A stretch of 64,000 nucleotides of DNA from Polytrichum commune (Eukaryota > Streptophyta > Polytrichopsida > Polytrichales > Polytrichaceae). Below the pieces are notes generated by a model that was not told the origin of the DNA, made no database searches, and was given only the letters and a program-made list of their open reading frames with translations. The translations under genes were made by a program, and so were the position numbers. The DNA lies in the NCBI GenBank assembly GCA_950295325.1, contig OX485805.1, forward strand, positions 58,874,283-58,938,282, written 5' to 3'. Below are positions 34,443 to 47,249 of the stretch, in pieces; the first letter of the stretch is position 1; the number at the start of each line of letters is the position of its first letter.

Positions 34443-36278
34443 TTACTCATTACTGCTAGTAAGGCTCGGGCTGCGACTGCTATCGTCGTTGTCCTTAGTG
34501 TTACTGGTGCTGTCAGATCTTTGTCTCTTCCGCAATATTCGAGCATTGGACTTGCTGGTGGGAGCCGATGATCTTTTTGATGCATTTGATGACGAATTTT
34601 CCTTGCAACCACTATGCAAATTCTGAGCATATTTATACATCTCTTTCATTGCAGTGCACTCACATTTGATGTAACGCACTTCTGTCACATCTTTCAGTTT
34701 CTTAATGACCATTCTTTTTTCGTATTCTTTGAGCTTGGGTTCAACTTGTGCCTGCAACTCGGAGATCCTCTTGAGAACATGTTCAACCTTCTCTTCAGCT
34801 TCTACCAAAAATTTGGCGTCCAATTTCGAAGTCTTTTGAAGATACTCGGCCTTCTCTTCATGAGCTTCTATTAATTGGTCTTGCAAATTGCGGATCATCT
34901 CGTTATACACACCTCCAAGTCCACATTCATTCCCGAGTTTGGCCTCCAATTCCGAGATCTTGTTCTGATGCTTGTCCTTCTCCTCTTGTAATCTACAGAT
35001 CACCTTCTTATACACATCTCCAAGTCCACTCTCATTCACGAGTTTGGACTCCACTTCCAAGATCTTGTTCAGATGCTTGACCTTCTCCTCTTGCGCTTCT
35101 CTCAGTTGACCCTGTAACTCGGAAATCCTTCTGAAAATCCTTTCCCCTAGTTGTTTCTCCACATTAAAGTCATTCTCCTGCATTTATAAGAATTATGTTT
35201 ATGTAAGACTTTGGAGTCCAATTGAACAAGGGCAGAGCATGCCAGTTATTCTAGTCCGTATGAAACATCTGTAATGAACATTAGCGCTTGTCAAACCTTG
35301 TCAAACCATGCCAGTTATCCTAGTTCTTTCTCCTTGCCCCTTTCTCAAGCCCGGTTTGGCGCCACTGAGGTGTTTTCTCAGTGAATTTTATCGCTGTTTG
35401 ATTCGGAAAAGAAAAAGAAAAAGAAAAAGAACTGTGAATGCACTCAGTCCAGTAGGGTGGAGTGCTACAGAGACACTCCAACTCTCTCCTGCCGTTAGTT
35501 TCTTGGGATGAGATACTTGCGACGTAGCATGCAAACTTTACAGAGCGGAACGAGGAGAGCTGGCAAAGGCCAAATGGCAGTCTGCCGTGCATGCAGTCCT
35601 GTTCTAAGAATATTAAGGGTTGATCCCGGATGTTTGAGTTTTTATAACAAAAAAAGGAGCAAAAAGAGAAGATAAGCAGTATAGAGGTAGTGAGATTGGA
35701 AGGTTGCAGGAAGTAACAACTGAAGGACAGAGCGAATGGAGAGTGACGGGGTCCCTCGGCAGACTTCTCCCGTCCGATGTTGTACTAGACTTCCACATAA
35801 CCAACATCAACTTTAGAAGTCCCTTCGACTTGGCATAATTCACCGAATGTTCTCGTTGTCATCCTAGGCAAAGCAGTGTAGCCAAGGCACAACTAATCAC
35901 CTCAAAAATTTCAGGAAAACCAATCATTTCTATGTTGTAACCAGAGGTAGTTTTAGTTTAATTTCGAAACAAATCAAAAAGTGAAGGGGAAGCGAAGCTG
36001 GGATTAAGTTTCTTGCAAACTTCCTGGTTTAAGAAGGTTGATGAATTGATCATATAAACAAATATTAGATCCCTATGTTGTGAGTAAGAAAAATGCTCCA
36101 GAATGGCATCAAGGTGGAAATTCATTGAATACAGATTTTCCAAGCACAATGCTCTAAGATATCAATATCGGTCTTAGGGTACCTCAATGGACCGCTTCGG
36201 CGGTACACAGTAGCGAACCTTTCCAGCCTCGTTCTGTACTGCTTGAGAATGTTTGGCCATCTTTAGATGTGCACTCAT
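34443..36278 (-). CDS. Coiled-coil protein with basic Ser-rich tail, unknown function
   Basis: Exon 2 (35177-34443) begins after a TGCAG acceptor and encodes about 244 residues of heptad-rich sequence. Two internal copies of a roughly 50-residue unit are visible (SKLVNESGLGDVYKKVICRL and AKLGNECGLGGVYNEMIRNL, each followed by a Gln/Glu-rich helix). The end has ARILRKRQRSDS, a candidate nuclear signal, in a Ser/Asn-rich tail. An upstream exon 36278-36183 (MSAHLKMAKHSQAVQ...KRSIE) ends at a GAG|GTACC donor in phase 0 and would supply the start. The intron would be about 1 kb. No enzyme domain is seen; a structural or scaffold role in the nucleus is an inference. The first exon is the less certain part. 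Confidence 0.5.
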
Positions 36279-36289
36279 CCACATCCTTG

Positions 36290-39200
36290 GTCAATCGTGT
36301 GGGTCTCAGGGCTCTGCTCTTAGGATGCCGCAAAAGTGAAGAGCGTACTTCTTGTTCTGCTTCCTTCTAAGGATATTGAGGAGGTCATCTGCAAGCATCA
36401 TACATATTACTCTCAGCTTCGTGACACTATGCCACAATCAGATGAACCCAGATACGTATTTCGAAATAAAAGTACTTAAATACCAAATGCACCCCTTTCA
36501 GAGGCATGAGAAGGTTAAGATAGATGGAAAAGACGCTGACGCACCGGAATGGAAGCAGAGTATCTCAAGGTGGCGAGAAACATATACCTGCACGAAAGAA
36601 TGCCTGCCGACTTGAAGGTTTGTGAAAAGAGACCTGCTGTGGCCTGACTCTAGTTGTCTCCAATTATCTTCTACTTCCAACGATTAACAGCAACTCTTCT
36701 CTTAGTCCTTTGTAAGTCGACTAGGTTGGACCCGTGCCGTCACGTATCCCTTTAACGTGGTCCCGGGTGGTCCACCTTGCCCGGCCCGCCACCTGGCCGT
36801 TCGCGTTTCCGTCCACTGTCCTTGGAACGGTTGGGGAGGGTTGGAGGTGAGGGCCACCAACTGGCACATTGTCCAGTATATATTGGAGTTAACTGGAGAG
36901 AAACACCTGAACAATGCAGCTTCAGTTCCCAAATGGTCATCAAATTATCATGACCGCAAAGATTTGCAATTGTGAACTACATGGTGTCTGCATCTACCAG
37001 CTTTTCATGCTGGAGATGAGCCGGGAGTACTTCGCATTCCATCAAATTGGTGATTGGAATACAACCACCTTATACACTAAACCCCAAGCGAAACTGATAT
37101 ATACTTTTCAACCCCCTCAAAGATGAGCTTCAAAAGTAGATGATGTGAAACTTGGTGCTTATCCAATTTCCTTGTCTTGCCTCTTCATTGACACAAATAC
37201 TGGATTTTTGCAATCGACTGAAAATGATAGAAAGACGACTTACACTTGAATGAAACACAACTTCAGCGATGAAACACAAATTTATCAAGTGGTATACCGG
37301 GTCCCTACTTGGGTTATTTCTTTTGGTCTCCAGTTATCGGTCCAGTTACAGGAAGGTGAAGACATGGAGAAAAAAAAAATGACAGAGTTGATAAAACAAA
37401 AAGAGAGCACGTCAGGTGTACAAAACCTGGGTGAGGAGTTGGCCACGAAAGTTGTCATATTGCACCTTGAAGACTGGACATGCTGCTGCTTCTAATCTGT
37501 CACTTGTTTTCCATGTTCGTCCACCACATTTACACGTACTTATAACTTCATGCTGATTCATATTATCAGAATGGCAGACGCTATAGGAACTCACTGGCAT
37601 GTATATACTTACTGGATTGATTCCTGGGTGGACTCTGATATAGTCGTCTACCTCCGATGAGCTTATCGGAAATGCCCGTGATGTTACTACTAAATTACAT
37701 TACCAACAAGTTCATTAATCAAACTAGGTACTCTGCATCTCCGGAATGGCATGTGGAAGAAATTCGAAGCTGGGCTGCATGCACCCTCGAACCCACACAA
37801 GAGAGTCGTGCACGCTCCTTTTTTCCGATACTCAGATCATGAAGGAGTGATCTCTAGGTTTTGTGTGTGCATCCGCGAGAGTTTACGAGAGATGTTTTGA
37901 AATTATTTGAATTCGTTCTGAGCAGAGCCATCTCACCTGTTGGTTTTAGGATTTAGAGCTTTAAGACCTCTCGAATCTAAGGTTTTGTGTAGACACGATT
38001 TATCGATATCCTTGATATTGTCTACAGATGAGTGTGTCAGAATAATATCTTCTCTGTAGCTGTGCCGAATACGCCTCTTCTATTCTTTGATCTAGCTGTG
38101 GTTACCAAAGAAATTCAAACTTTGAGGTTCTTACTTCGGTTACTTCTTGTTGATTGATTTGGCAAGAAGGAAATAGATGTATTTACTTCTTGCTACTCCG
38201 TTTATGATATTTAGTGTCACATGTATAATAGTGTCACTTACCCTATTTTGAGGCATATGCTAGGTTACTCTAATAATCAACAACTTCACTATTACTATCA
38301 TCTCATGACACTTGGCGTTCAATTGCACTTATTAATATCTTGGCACGAGTAGGTTCAGTAGTATTATGAAATGTATTCCTACGTTATGTAATGGTCTATA
38401 AGTTGACTAAAAGTGCATGAGAATATTTCCTCTTGCATAATAAAACGCAAAACTATCATCTCAAGTACCCCAATATGCTACTTTAAATGTCTTAATGTAA
38501 ATAATTCCTCACTTAAAATATTACTTATGTTGACAAATAATATCATATCGGCAATTAGGGGACGTGACAGCAAATACCATAAACGGTGTACTTGTATTCC
38601 GGCATTGATGGTTAAGTTTTCGTTAATCAGCCATGGCTCCCTGTTGCTCTAGCTATGATAGGGTTGGTTGCAGCTGCAATTCAGACAATGCTTCTCCTTG
38701 GCGCAGTGGGTTGATTGATTGTGAGTTTAATAACTATTATAGTTCTCTGAATCTCGTTTCATCTAAATGAGGCACTCTGCAAATGTTCCAGCAACAAAAG
38801 GAGTTCTGAAGCAGAAACATCCATAGAAATGAATTCCTGTGGTTTAGAAAATGAGTTGTTTCAGAAGTGTCATAAGCAGAACCTCCATTTGTGTACTCTC
38901 TAACCCTAATTGTCAAGGCGTATACATAATGGTGGCATCCTCGCAGGTTGGATGTGGATGTGCGTGGAGGCGCAATTTACAAGGAAGGAATACTATTGTC
39001 CATTCTAGCTCCGCTTCAGTCATAAATCTACCAACTGCTCTTTCTCGCTTTCGGCGCTTCTCCTGTCCAGTTTCGACGTTTGATCCTTCAGCGCATCTTT
39101 TCATGAGTTGACTCAAATTTGTATTACGAGAATTTGAGTTCACCTATTCCTGCAAGATTGACTCAAATTCTCGTAATACAAACAACTATGGATGGTGAGA

Positions 39201-41700
39201 TATGAAGGTGCTTGTTGCGGATACACCAATCGGCCGACCATATCCTTTGTTCTCCTCTTTCCAGAGATTATTCTTGAGTTCCCAGGAAATTGTTGTAAGG
39301 CAAGGCATTTTTGTAAGTAAGTTTTAGGCTCTTTAATTCAAGTGACTTGGGAGCTTTTGAATCCCTAGTGTATAAACCTTGGAGATTAGTTGTGAGTGCA
39401 CTGACCAAGTGAACCTGGCAGGAATTGCTAATTATAGGCGTTTCACGAAAAACAACAGGAGAGGGCTTAGCTATGAGTACGTATGGCCTTATGATCCTCC
39501 ATTGCCCTCTGATTCTTTCCGAAGTTGTTCAAATGGTGAAAAATCACTCAAGTTTTTTCTGCTCGCCAGAATTACCTTAGAACGAACTCGGAAATACTTT
39601 GATCAGAATCCAGTGGCTACGATTGTTCCTTGCTATCCCAGAAGCTGTAGATTTTGTGAGCTTGGTTTCTGAACAAAATAATGTGGAGGTTTTAGCAGTA
39701 GTAGCTGCGAAGCATATAAAAATAAACAAGAAAGTTTTCTGGTGATGTTATATTCATAGATGCGTGGAGTTAAGGAATTGGCCACCATAAGCCTCCCTGT
39801 CAAACGTAGACAAAGCAACAACAGAGACCAAATTTCAAAGTTCAAAATTCAGGAATCGTTTCAAATTTTGCCACACATACATTGGGTTGCAACATCAATT
39901 TAGACCGAGGGTGTTACGGAGCTGAATCGATGTGCTGCTCTATTGCATATGGCTATGGTGTTGTTGGTTGCAGTCTCTGCTACATCTGAGACCTGCATAT
40001 TGGTCCTGGAGGTGAAGGACATGAAGCATACGATTGTGAACATCATCTTGTACATGCTCTTGCACAAATCCTCTAAGTAAGTTGCTACAGTCTATAAGGA
40101 GTTGTAACTTTGCAGCCCGTATGGCCAATCGGTTCATGTGAGCAATTTTTCTATTTTTTTGGTATTTGAGCTTGACTCCAAAGGAAATTTGTCCACTGTC
40201 AAATATTTTCTTTGCACAAATAAAATGTTTTGGCTACCAACTCTTAATATTTGAATTGGAATAGAAAATCATGGATAGGCACTGACAGACAGTGAGGGAT
40301 GAAAAACACAATATGTTGTAAGAGCTTTATTTATATAGTCGACTACTAATTCGAACAAAGTAACCTAAGATAGTTCCAGAACGTTGTTCAAGCACCGCTC
40401 TTTGACCACACCACATTTTTCACGTGCACATCTGCGACATTTTATGCAGTTTGTATTGGAGTTATGTCTTGCACAAAGCAGCACGCATGACATGCCCTCA
40501 ACGGTTCCGACATGGATTCCTTTCTAAACTTACCAATTCGTCCAAGATTACTAAGAGGTTCCATGCAGATAAGACACGTCACACGGGCCACACTACCTAG
40601 TAAACCCGACTACAAGTATAACCATATTATTGAGCTATCGACCACAGATGGCTCTGCTAATCTCCATGTCCACTGAGTTAATAAATAATGGAGTCCAATC
40701 ACTCCACAATTATTTCCTGTGTATCTCCACTTTTGGGCACTGTAGGGATTCTTGGTCGAGAGCACTTCGATTTTGTTCGACATAGTTAGCATGTGGCATC
40801 AGTGAGTTTAACAGTATGGTAGGATTTAGTTAAACTTCTTGGCTCTCCTTGGAACTCCTCCAATCCTTGCGTGCATCCTTCGCATTCAGTCCTGTAGTAG
40901 GTAATCACATATCAAAATCTTGCAACAGTAACCAAAATTTTGCATGTCAACCACATCTGGTTCCACTTTGGCAGCAATCTCAGCCGTAATAATTAGACTC
41001 TGATGATAAAATAGAAATTCCAAGTCTTAGACAGGTTGTAGTTGAAGGTGTATGTAGGTTTAGTCTACTGACCATGCTACAAAAGGCATGCTGTACATTT
41101 CAATGAGGCGAGGAGCGGAGAGACTGAAAAAAATCATAAGAACAACAGCAGCATTTGATAAGCTCTGGAAATATATATCAAATGATTCTGCCAAGCTATC
41201 TGAAATTGGAAGATCAAACTTTGGCTGCGGGGGTTTCTGGCATGCCTACCGCACCTCGCAACGAAGTATGGAGGTGAAAACGTGCTCAGTGCAACAGAAG
41301 AGACTTCATAAATGGTGATGGGCATAACACACAAGATAAGTTCAATAGTTGCGGACACAACGAAATTGCATTGTCAAGTATATTACCTCACAAAAGTAAT
41401 CTGTGCCAGTTTTGCAATGAATTACGCAGAGGGACCTGGAAAAGGCCAGACTGATGATGATACTTCTGACTCTCAGACATTGCATACCCTAATTTGACAT
41501 TGCATACCCTGAGATGGAACTCAAATGCTTTCCGTGGAAGTTGAAAACTTACCCATCATATATCAAGAACTGACAAAGTGTTCGATTGGAAGAGGCCGCA
41601 ACGGAAGGAAGCAGATGGATACACTACATTTCCATGATTCCTTATCATGAAGATTTATCGATGATGCAGCAGTGGGAGCACAAAGAACCCCCCTGACTGA
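36290..41700. other. Region without recognised genes
   Basis: Several frames of 60-97 codons occur on both strands (for example 36702-36943 minus in a GC-rich patch, 38851-39111, 39379-39672, 41088-41318), but none shows motifs or family resemblance. Part of the region at 37.6-38.1 kb has repeated gaga/tctc-rich text. The hairpin at 39118-39182 is listed separately. Confidence 0.45.
39118..39182 (+). repeat. Perfect 22-bp inverted repeat (hairpin)
   Basis: The left arm (39118-39139, TTTGTATTACGAGAATTTG + AGT) and right arm (39161-39182) are exact reverse complements, separated by 21 bases. A third partial copy of the arm core (actcaaatt, 39111-39119) precedes the left arm. Transcribed, it would fold into a short miRNA-precursor-sized stem, but it could equally be a fragment of a foldback element. 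Confidence 0.85.
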
Positions 41701-42154
41701 TAAAAATGAGGCTGGGACCAATACTGGTATGCATGATTGTCATGCTTTTGCTCACATCTTCCCATGTATGGCAATCCAACTGGAAGTCCAACCCAAAGCA
41801 TTTCTTGAGCCGACTCGTGCAGCCAAATGAAAGTAGCACGCATTATGATGTTGATGATGATGTCACGAATAGTTCCTCGTCGTCGTCATAACCCAGTCAG
41901 GAGTGTGAGGGCGATTGGTATCCCTCCGCACACTGGAGTGGTGAGGGCAGCGTGAAGGGACGCCGGATGTTCGGCAGCGTGGCGGCCCAAGAGGCGATCT
42001 GGAAAGCGCAACACCCGAGTAGCTGCCATGACAAGAAGTTCGTGGTGTACAAGGCGACGGGGAGGGGCCATGGCATGGGCTCCGTGTTGCACAAGGCGAC
42101 GGTGGTGCTGCAGGTGGCACTGGACCTAAACCGCATTCTGGTGCTGTTCCCCCA

Positions 42155-43070
42155 ACCCTGTCGCGCACCTCTCCATGAGGAGTGCCCGCAACACCATGGG
42201 CACAAGGGGGACCCCGGAGTGACACCCGGGACTTGTGGCGTCATTGGTGAGAGGGCCCAAGTACTCTTAGTGTGGGTGAGGGCCCCGGGCGTTAAGAACG
42301 CCTCTCACCCATGGGGACTAAGAGTCATGAGGGTAAGGCCATAGATTATGAGTAGCTTATGGCGGTGGAATTCTAGAATGCTAAGGAACACCTCAATCGG
42401 AGGTGCTAGCTAGGAGATATGGCCATTTGAGTGGGGCGCTGTCCCGGGACAACACCCTGGGACAGCAGTGACCTGGGAGTGGTGCCCGGGACTGCCAAGG
42501 TTTGAGGAGCCATAACTTCCTCAATACTTGCCCGAATGGGGCAGGTGAGGAGTCCATCGGCATTTACGCAAAGAGTAGATGACGATAGAGTGGTCGCTTG
42601 AGAGCATCCGACATCATATGTAGAAGTTATGGTGGTCTGAAGCTGCTGGGAGGTTCTAGCCCCAGCGGCTAAGGGAAAATGTCCACTTGGCCCCAACCCT
42701 TGTAGAGAGAGACAAAAGGATACTTGAAGGTGGGGTAGGGGCCCCGCCCAAAGTCCTAGAGGCTTATATGGGTGAGGCGGCTTAGCCGACCGACCCCCCC
42801 GGAGCATACTTGGCAATGTGCTCCGGGTAGTTGTAGTGTTGTTTTGGCAACACGATGATCAACTCAAGAGTGGACTTCCATGGATGGAAGTCCACCTTAG
42901 CCATTGGCTACCTATTAAGGGGAGAGTCCCGAATGCATGTGTAGGAGGGTTTGGTGACCTAGCCATGAGCTTGAAGGTCCGCGGTTTTGGGAGCTAACCA
43001 TGCATGTGCGTGGGATGTGCAGGTTAGCGCTCGTGGCACTTGCTAGGTGGGAAAGGCGATCAAGCTAAGT
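42155..43070. other. GC-rich block inside the glycosyltransferase gene, nature unclear
   Basis: About 900 bases between the second and third recognisable glycosyltransferase pieces are unusually GC-rich and rich in cccggg-type inverted repeats (gtcccgggac, gtgcccgggac). The frame from upstream runs on for about 60 codons without family resemblance. It may be an intron swollen by a repeat or an inserted element, but I could not find ends or a target duplication. Confidence 0.35.
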
Positions 43071-43304
43071 GAAGGAAAACTAGCAAGGGTTGCGATAAAC
43101 CCGGCGGCGACCTGACCGATGGCCGCTTCTGCCGCCAGCAGCTTCAAGGAGGGTTGGGTATGAGTACTAGTACCCTGGACAGCTGCTACTTTGAGCCCAT
43201 CTCGTCTTGCTCCATCTACGATGCATTCGGGACGCTCGCACCCTCCGACCCCAATTGGGAGGCCCTGCCGTGGCTGGATGAGACTACTTACAGGTAGGTG
43301 AATT

Positions 43305-43307
<3 letters not shown>

Positions 43308-43336
<29 letters not shown>
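43308..43336 (+). repeat. (CT)n microsatellite
   Basis: An uninterrupted tctctc run sits directly after the probable donor of the third glycosyltransferase exon, in intron sequence. Confidence 0.85.
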
Positions 43337-43338
<2 letters not shown>

Positions 43339-43431
43339 CGCGCCCGCGAGCTAGGCCTCTCCTTGGTTTTGCCTTCCTTTTGGCTGCGGCGTAGTAGGCA
43401 CACACTTCTCGCTCACTGCAATTCAAACTGA

Positions 43432-43815
43432 GGGCCGGTTTACACTACGGTGGAGAAGTCCACCGGTCATGAAGAAAAGGGTGTTTCTCAATTATGATTG
43501 GTCGAAAATGCAACTCTTGACCGGTGGGTATTTACACTAGGTGAAGAAAACAATGGTGGTGAATTTTTCTCATGGATGATAAAATGACATGGCCGCCTAC
43601 ATGGTGGCACTTTTTGGAGTTGGGCTTCTCCGGAGGAGTCCGGAGGAGGAGTTTCTTGTCCGGCCTCAAGAGGCCGGAGAAGCCCAACTCAATAAAAATA
43701 TTTTATTGCCTTTAATTCTTCTCCGGCACATCCACCATTTGCCTCATATAACCATGTCTTGGCCAAGCATTCTTGACCGACCGGAGGCCTTCTCCACCGT
43801 AGTGTAAACCGGCCC
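43432..43815. mobile_element. 384-bp MITE with perfect 27-bp terminal inverted repeats
   Basis: The ends GGGCCGGTTTACACTACGG... (43432-43458) and its exact reverse complement (43789-43815) are flanked by TGA on both sides (43429-43431, 43816-43818), a 3-bp target duplication. A second, inner inverted repeat (gttgggcttctccgg ... ccggagaagcccaac, about 43619-43690) makes the middle a foldback. There is no coding capacity. Perfect ends suggest recent movement. A 3-bp duplication fits PIF/Harbinger-like or CACTA-like families, but the TIR is neither classic type. It lies in an intron of the glycosyltransferase gene. Confidence 0.85.
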
Positions 43816-45472
43816 TGATTATGTAGTAAGTCCGGAACAACTTCTTTTAAACACATAACATTGCTAAGTTCCACCTGCCACTTACGCTAGGTAGGATAAT
43901 AATATGGGCAATGATGATGCACCATTGTTGAGTCACGACCTCATCAAAAAACGCCATAATTAAGAAACCCTTGATCTAATCATATTGTTGTATTATGCTT
44001 ACCGATTACTTATTCAGAATCTGGGGACATGTGTGTTACTAAGATCCATCCCTCTTCACCCGATGTTTCGTCGGGTGGTCGCCTCCTCCAACGTTCTAAC
44101 CTCCTACCTCCCTAGGGCCCACCCGCTCATAATGTTTTTTCTTAAGAAACTAAACACATGGGGTCAACCATTAAATATTAATTAAGGCCTGGAGGCCGTT
44201 GCAAAACCCCGCTGCTCGCTCCTCTTTTGTGCGGTTTGCATGGCGACCTACCCCCAAGAAATCATAAGGATAGAGAGTCGACGGGTGAGTCCCCTCTAGC
44301 ACTCTACCCAATGAGTCTCTATTGAAAATCTGAAGTGATTCAATGGGCATGTCCGTTGTTGGGCCTCCAGAGCCAACAAAGAGCGAGTACTGAGGGAGGA
44401 CGTGGGGCAATTTGGCTCCTACTTCCTTTTCCACAATACACCCATCATGTTCCACGGCATGTGGAGGGACGCCAACATGAGCTCCCATCCGAACCTGTAT
44501 TATTGGTGGCGAGCACAGGGGGCCGCGTATTTGGTCTGCCCCAACACGCGCACTTTGCTGGAACTGGATCGGCGCCGGAGCCTCTACTTCAACGAGGACA
44601 TTGACGAAGGTACGATCTCCGTGCACATCCACCATGGGGACAAGTGGAAGGAAAGCGCACTTGCCAGCGACCAATCCTACCTCGAGGCAGTCGAAGCGTT
44701 GTATAACAAGGTGTTACGCATATGAGACTCTGCCCAATGGATTCATTGATGACTCGTTGGAATTTTATGTATTGTGTTGTATCAAGAGGTGGAAATAGGA
44801 TCTTGATGAAACCCTCAATCTCCGCATCTGCATGTCAGTTCAGCAAGATGTTATGATTCATACTATCATAACAGATATCTACGAGGTATGTGCATGTAAT
44901 TTAGATACTTAAGATGTTCCTAGTCGACAAACGAAAAAAACACATAATATTTTCCAAAGGATTTTGTATACAAATTCACTCAAGGACAAATCTACGTGCC
45001 AAATCTCCCAAAGAAACCGAAAGCTTGGCTCCAGGACAAATCGTCGTCGCAGCTGCGTGAGCCGATGCCACCGCTGAAGCGCAAGATTTTCCTGAGCACC
45101 GAGGACGCGGCTACGGTGACATTCTTCGCCAACGTGGCAGCCACCAACTGGACAGTGAGTTGGACGAACGTGAGCCGGGTGAGCGACAATTCCACAAGCC
45201 CTGCGTTGTATGTCAGCCTCATCGGGTGGGATGAGGAGTTCCTCAACAGCTTGCTCAGCTTGCAGCTAGCTCTGGAATGCGACGCGTGGGTGGGCATGAT
45301 CTCTTCCAACTGGAACAGGCTCATCGATGAGCTCCGTTCCACAGTTCGCTGTAAATATGACCACCTTTACATGGACGTCTTCCACGGCTTCCACATCCAT
45401 GATTATGACTGGTAACAATTGAGAGTATCGAACGAATGCCAGTAAGCATTGAGGATTTTGAATCCACTATCT

Positions 45473-46052
45473 CGCCATCATCCTTTCTGCTTCCAATTCA
45501 AGGTCAATTTTCAAATCATACTGTCCAATTTTCATATGCATATTGTCAGGAATATCTTCTGTCTCTCACATCACTCTATCAAGGTCAGTCTCCAAATCAG
45601 AAGAGGTGGGGGGCCCCATCCCTCTCCACTCACGGGCCGCCCACCACTCTCTAGTCGCACTCTTTCCCTACTGCACAGCCTCTATATGCTATTATGCTCA
45701 TGTTTTATCACATAGAATCCAAATATAAAACTCCCTCAAAGAACCTCAAAGCAGCACAACCTAGTTTCACGATCTGGCGGCAGTTCGGCCTTTGCAAATC
45801 CTACTTGCTCTGCTCTGTAGGGTTTGCACGGTGGGTCTTTTGCAACCTACCCCAAGAAACCAAGGGCAGAGAGAGATCCATTGGGGAATCCCCCTGCAGA
45901 ACTCTTCCCGTTGTACATGATCCAAATTTTATATGCATGTTGTCTGGAACCTCTACCACCGCACCCATCATCCTTTTAGCTTCCGGTTCAAGGTCAGCTT
46001 CAATATTATATTGTTGTGTACAACCACATTTCATGTGCATATTGTTTGGAAC
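45473..46052. repeat. Repeated block downstream of the glycosyltransferase gene
   Basis: The phrase catcatcctttt.gcttcc.gttcaaggtca followed by ttca.atgca.attgt occurs at about 45476-45550 and about 45964-46045, with a partial copy at about 45918-45945. In addition, text near 45826-45905 (gtttgca.gg...cctacccc.aagaaa) repeats text near 44228-44315. This points to local duplication around the 3' part of the gene. Confidence 0.55.
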
Positions 46053-46079
46053 AACTGTGATTACCTGCTGAGGTTACCA

Positions 46080-47240
46080 ATTTGGTGCTTTAAACTTTCT
46101 AACTGATGACAGTGTTGTACTGCAATGGAAAATTCACGGAGTCCACCAAATTGATCAGAGTCTAATCCATCAGAATGTGCGATGATACAAAACCATGGGC
46201 TACATACAATGAAGTTTTTTGTAAGAAGACAAACAATCAGTACATGAACTGCTGTGCCTTCCTATGAAAAAGAAGTATAACTCGGCTCTTCAAGGACTAG
46301 TGTGAGTAATTGGTGTTTGTTCATGGGATTGCATTTCTAACCAAGGTATTGGTTTCCAATTAGAGAGTGAACCCCATCATCTTATATCTTGTGTCTCATA
46401 CAAAAATCCCTGCAGGTGAATAATTTGTCTTTAAGAATCCTCACTATAGTCAGGTTAGCACTAGCATGGCTCCAACAACCACAAGTGATATTAACCAGCA
46501 AATCTAAGGTTTAAGGGTATCCACCTATGTACATAGATGGGCAATAAATGCTAACTTACATGGGGCCATTCACGGTTGGGGTACTACTTTTGGCCGTCTA
46601 ACGGAAAACGGATTTTTTTGGATAACTTCACATGCTTGGTATGCTTAGATTTGTATTGTGAAGCATATTTTGGATCATACCTACATTTCATACTCCATAT
46701 CGAGTACACTGACAAAAACACTATATTCGTTAAATTGAGACTTTTATCTAGTCTCAAATTAATATATGGATCAAACAACATTCCGTGTTCCGAAACTATA
46801 TTGAGAACGATCTCAAATATATTATATGTTCTAATATCCCAAATCTATTATGTGTGGACATAAGCACATGTGGTAGAGCACTCAACACCAACTTCATCTA
46901 CAAAAACACTTTGGGTAGAGCACTCCAAACTAGTTTCACCCAAGAAACATATAAAATGATTTTTATTATTAGCATGGTCAATAAAATATAGACATTGCAA
47001 CATACAAAGTGCATGCAATAAATGCATTTTTCTTCAATGGAAAATTTAGTCCCAAACTTAATAAAAAAAATGAACTTCACAACTGTATTGAAATATAGTA
47101 AATGGATATTCATCCAACCCCAAACAATATAGCATTCGCAAGTTCTACCCAAACTTTGCCCCAAGTTTGAGGAGCACACATATGAGTAATATATATTCGT
47201 CGAATTACAGTTTACACTATAATCATGCTAACACAATCCT
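46080..47240. other. AT-rich spacer
   Basis: No gene is recognised. It contains one copy of a roughly 60-bp dispersed repeat (46717-46780) that recurs at 53181-53240. Open frames are AT-driven. Confidence 0.5.
46717..46780 (+). repeat. Dispersed 60-bp repeat (copies at 46.7, 53.2 and, in part, 63.76 kb)
   Basis: The phrase aacactatattcgttaaatt, then ctttt..tctagtctcaa and attaatatatggatcaaa, is shared between 46717-46780 and 53181-53244. The first about 28 bases recur inverted at 63752-63780. No terminal features are visible. It may be a piece of an unrecognised transposon. Confidence 0.65.
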
Positions 47241-47249
47241 ACCAACTTC

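Larger units (their letters stand above)
41706..45415 (+). pseudogene. FUT8-like (GT23-type) glycosyltransferase, probably broken
   Basis: An ATG at 41706 starts MRLGPILVCMIVMLLLTSSH, a type II Golgi signal anchor, followed by a Ser/Asp-rich stem. The frame then meets TAA at 41889-41891 and continues in the same frame with ECEGDWYPSAHW and AQEAIWKAQHPSSC (to about 42150). Further exons: about 43088-43291 (LDSCYFEPISSCSIYDAFG), about 44340-44710 (FGSYFLFHNTPIMFHGMW and ISVHIHHGDKWKES, the nucleotide-sugar-binding HxxHGDK region) and about 44990-45415 (KRKIFLSTED, CDAWVGMISSNWNRLIDEL, ending HDYDW). This order fits FUT8-like fucosyltransferases of the secretory pathway. All four pieces are GC-rich. 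The single in-frame stop, and an unclear donor for the second piece, argue for a pseudogene. An alternative is a short unrecognised intron. The sugar specificity is inferred. Confidence 0.55.

Noticed and set aside
41863-42244. Two overlapping minus-strand frames of about 115-120 codons
   Set aside because: They are antisense to the GC-rich glycosyltransferase piece and Pro/Ser/Arg-biased, as expected of shadows.
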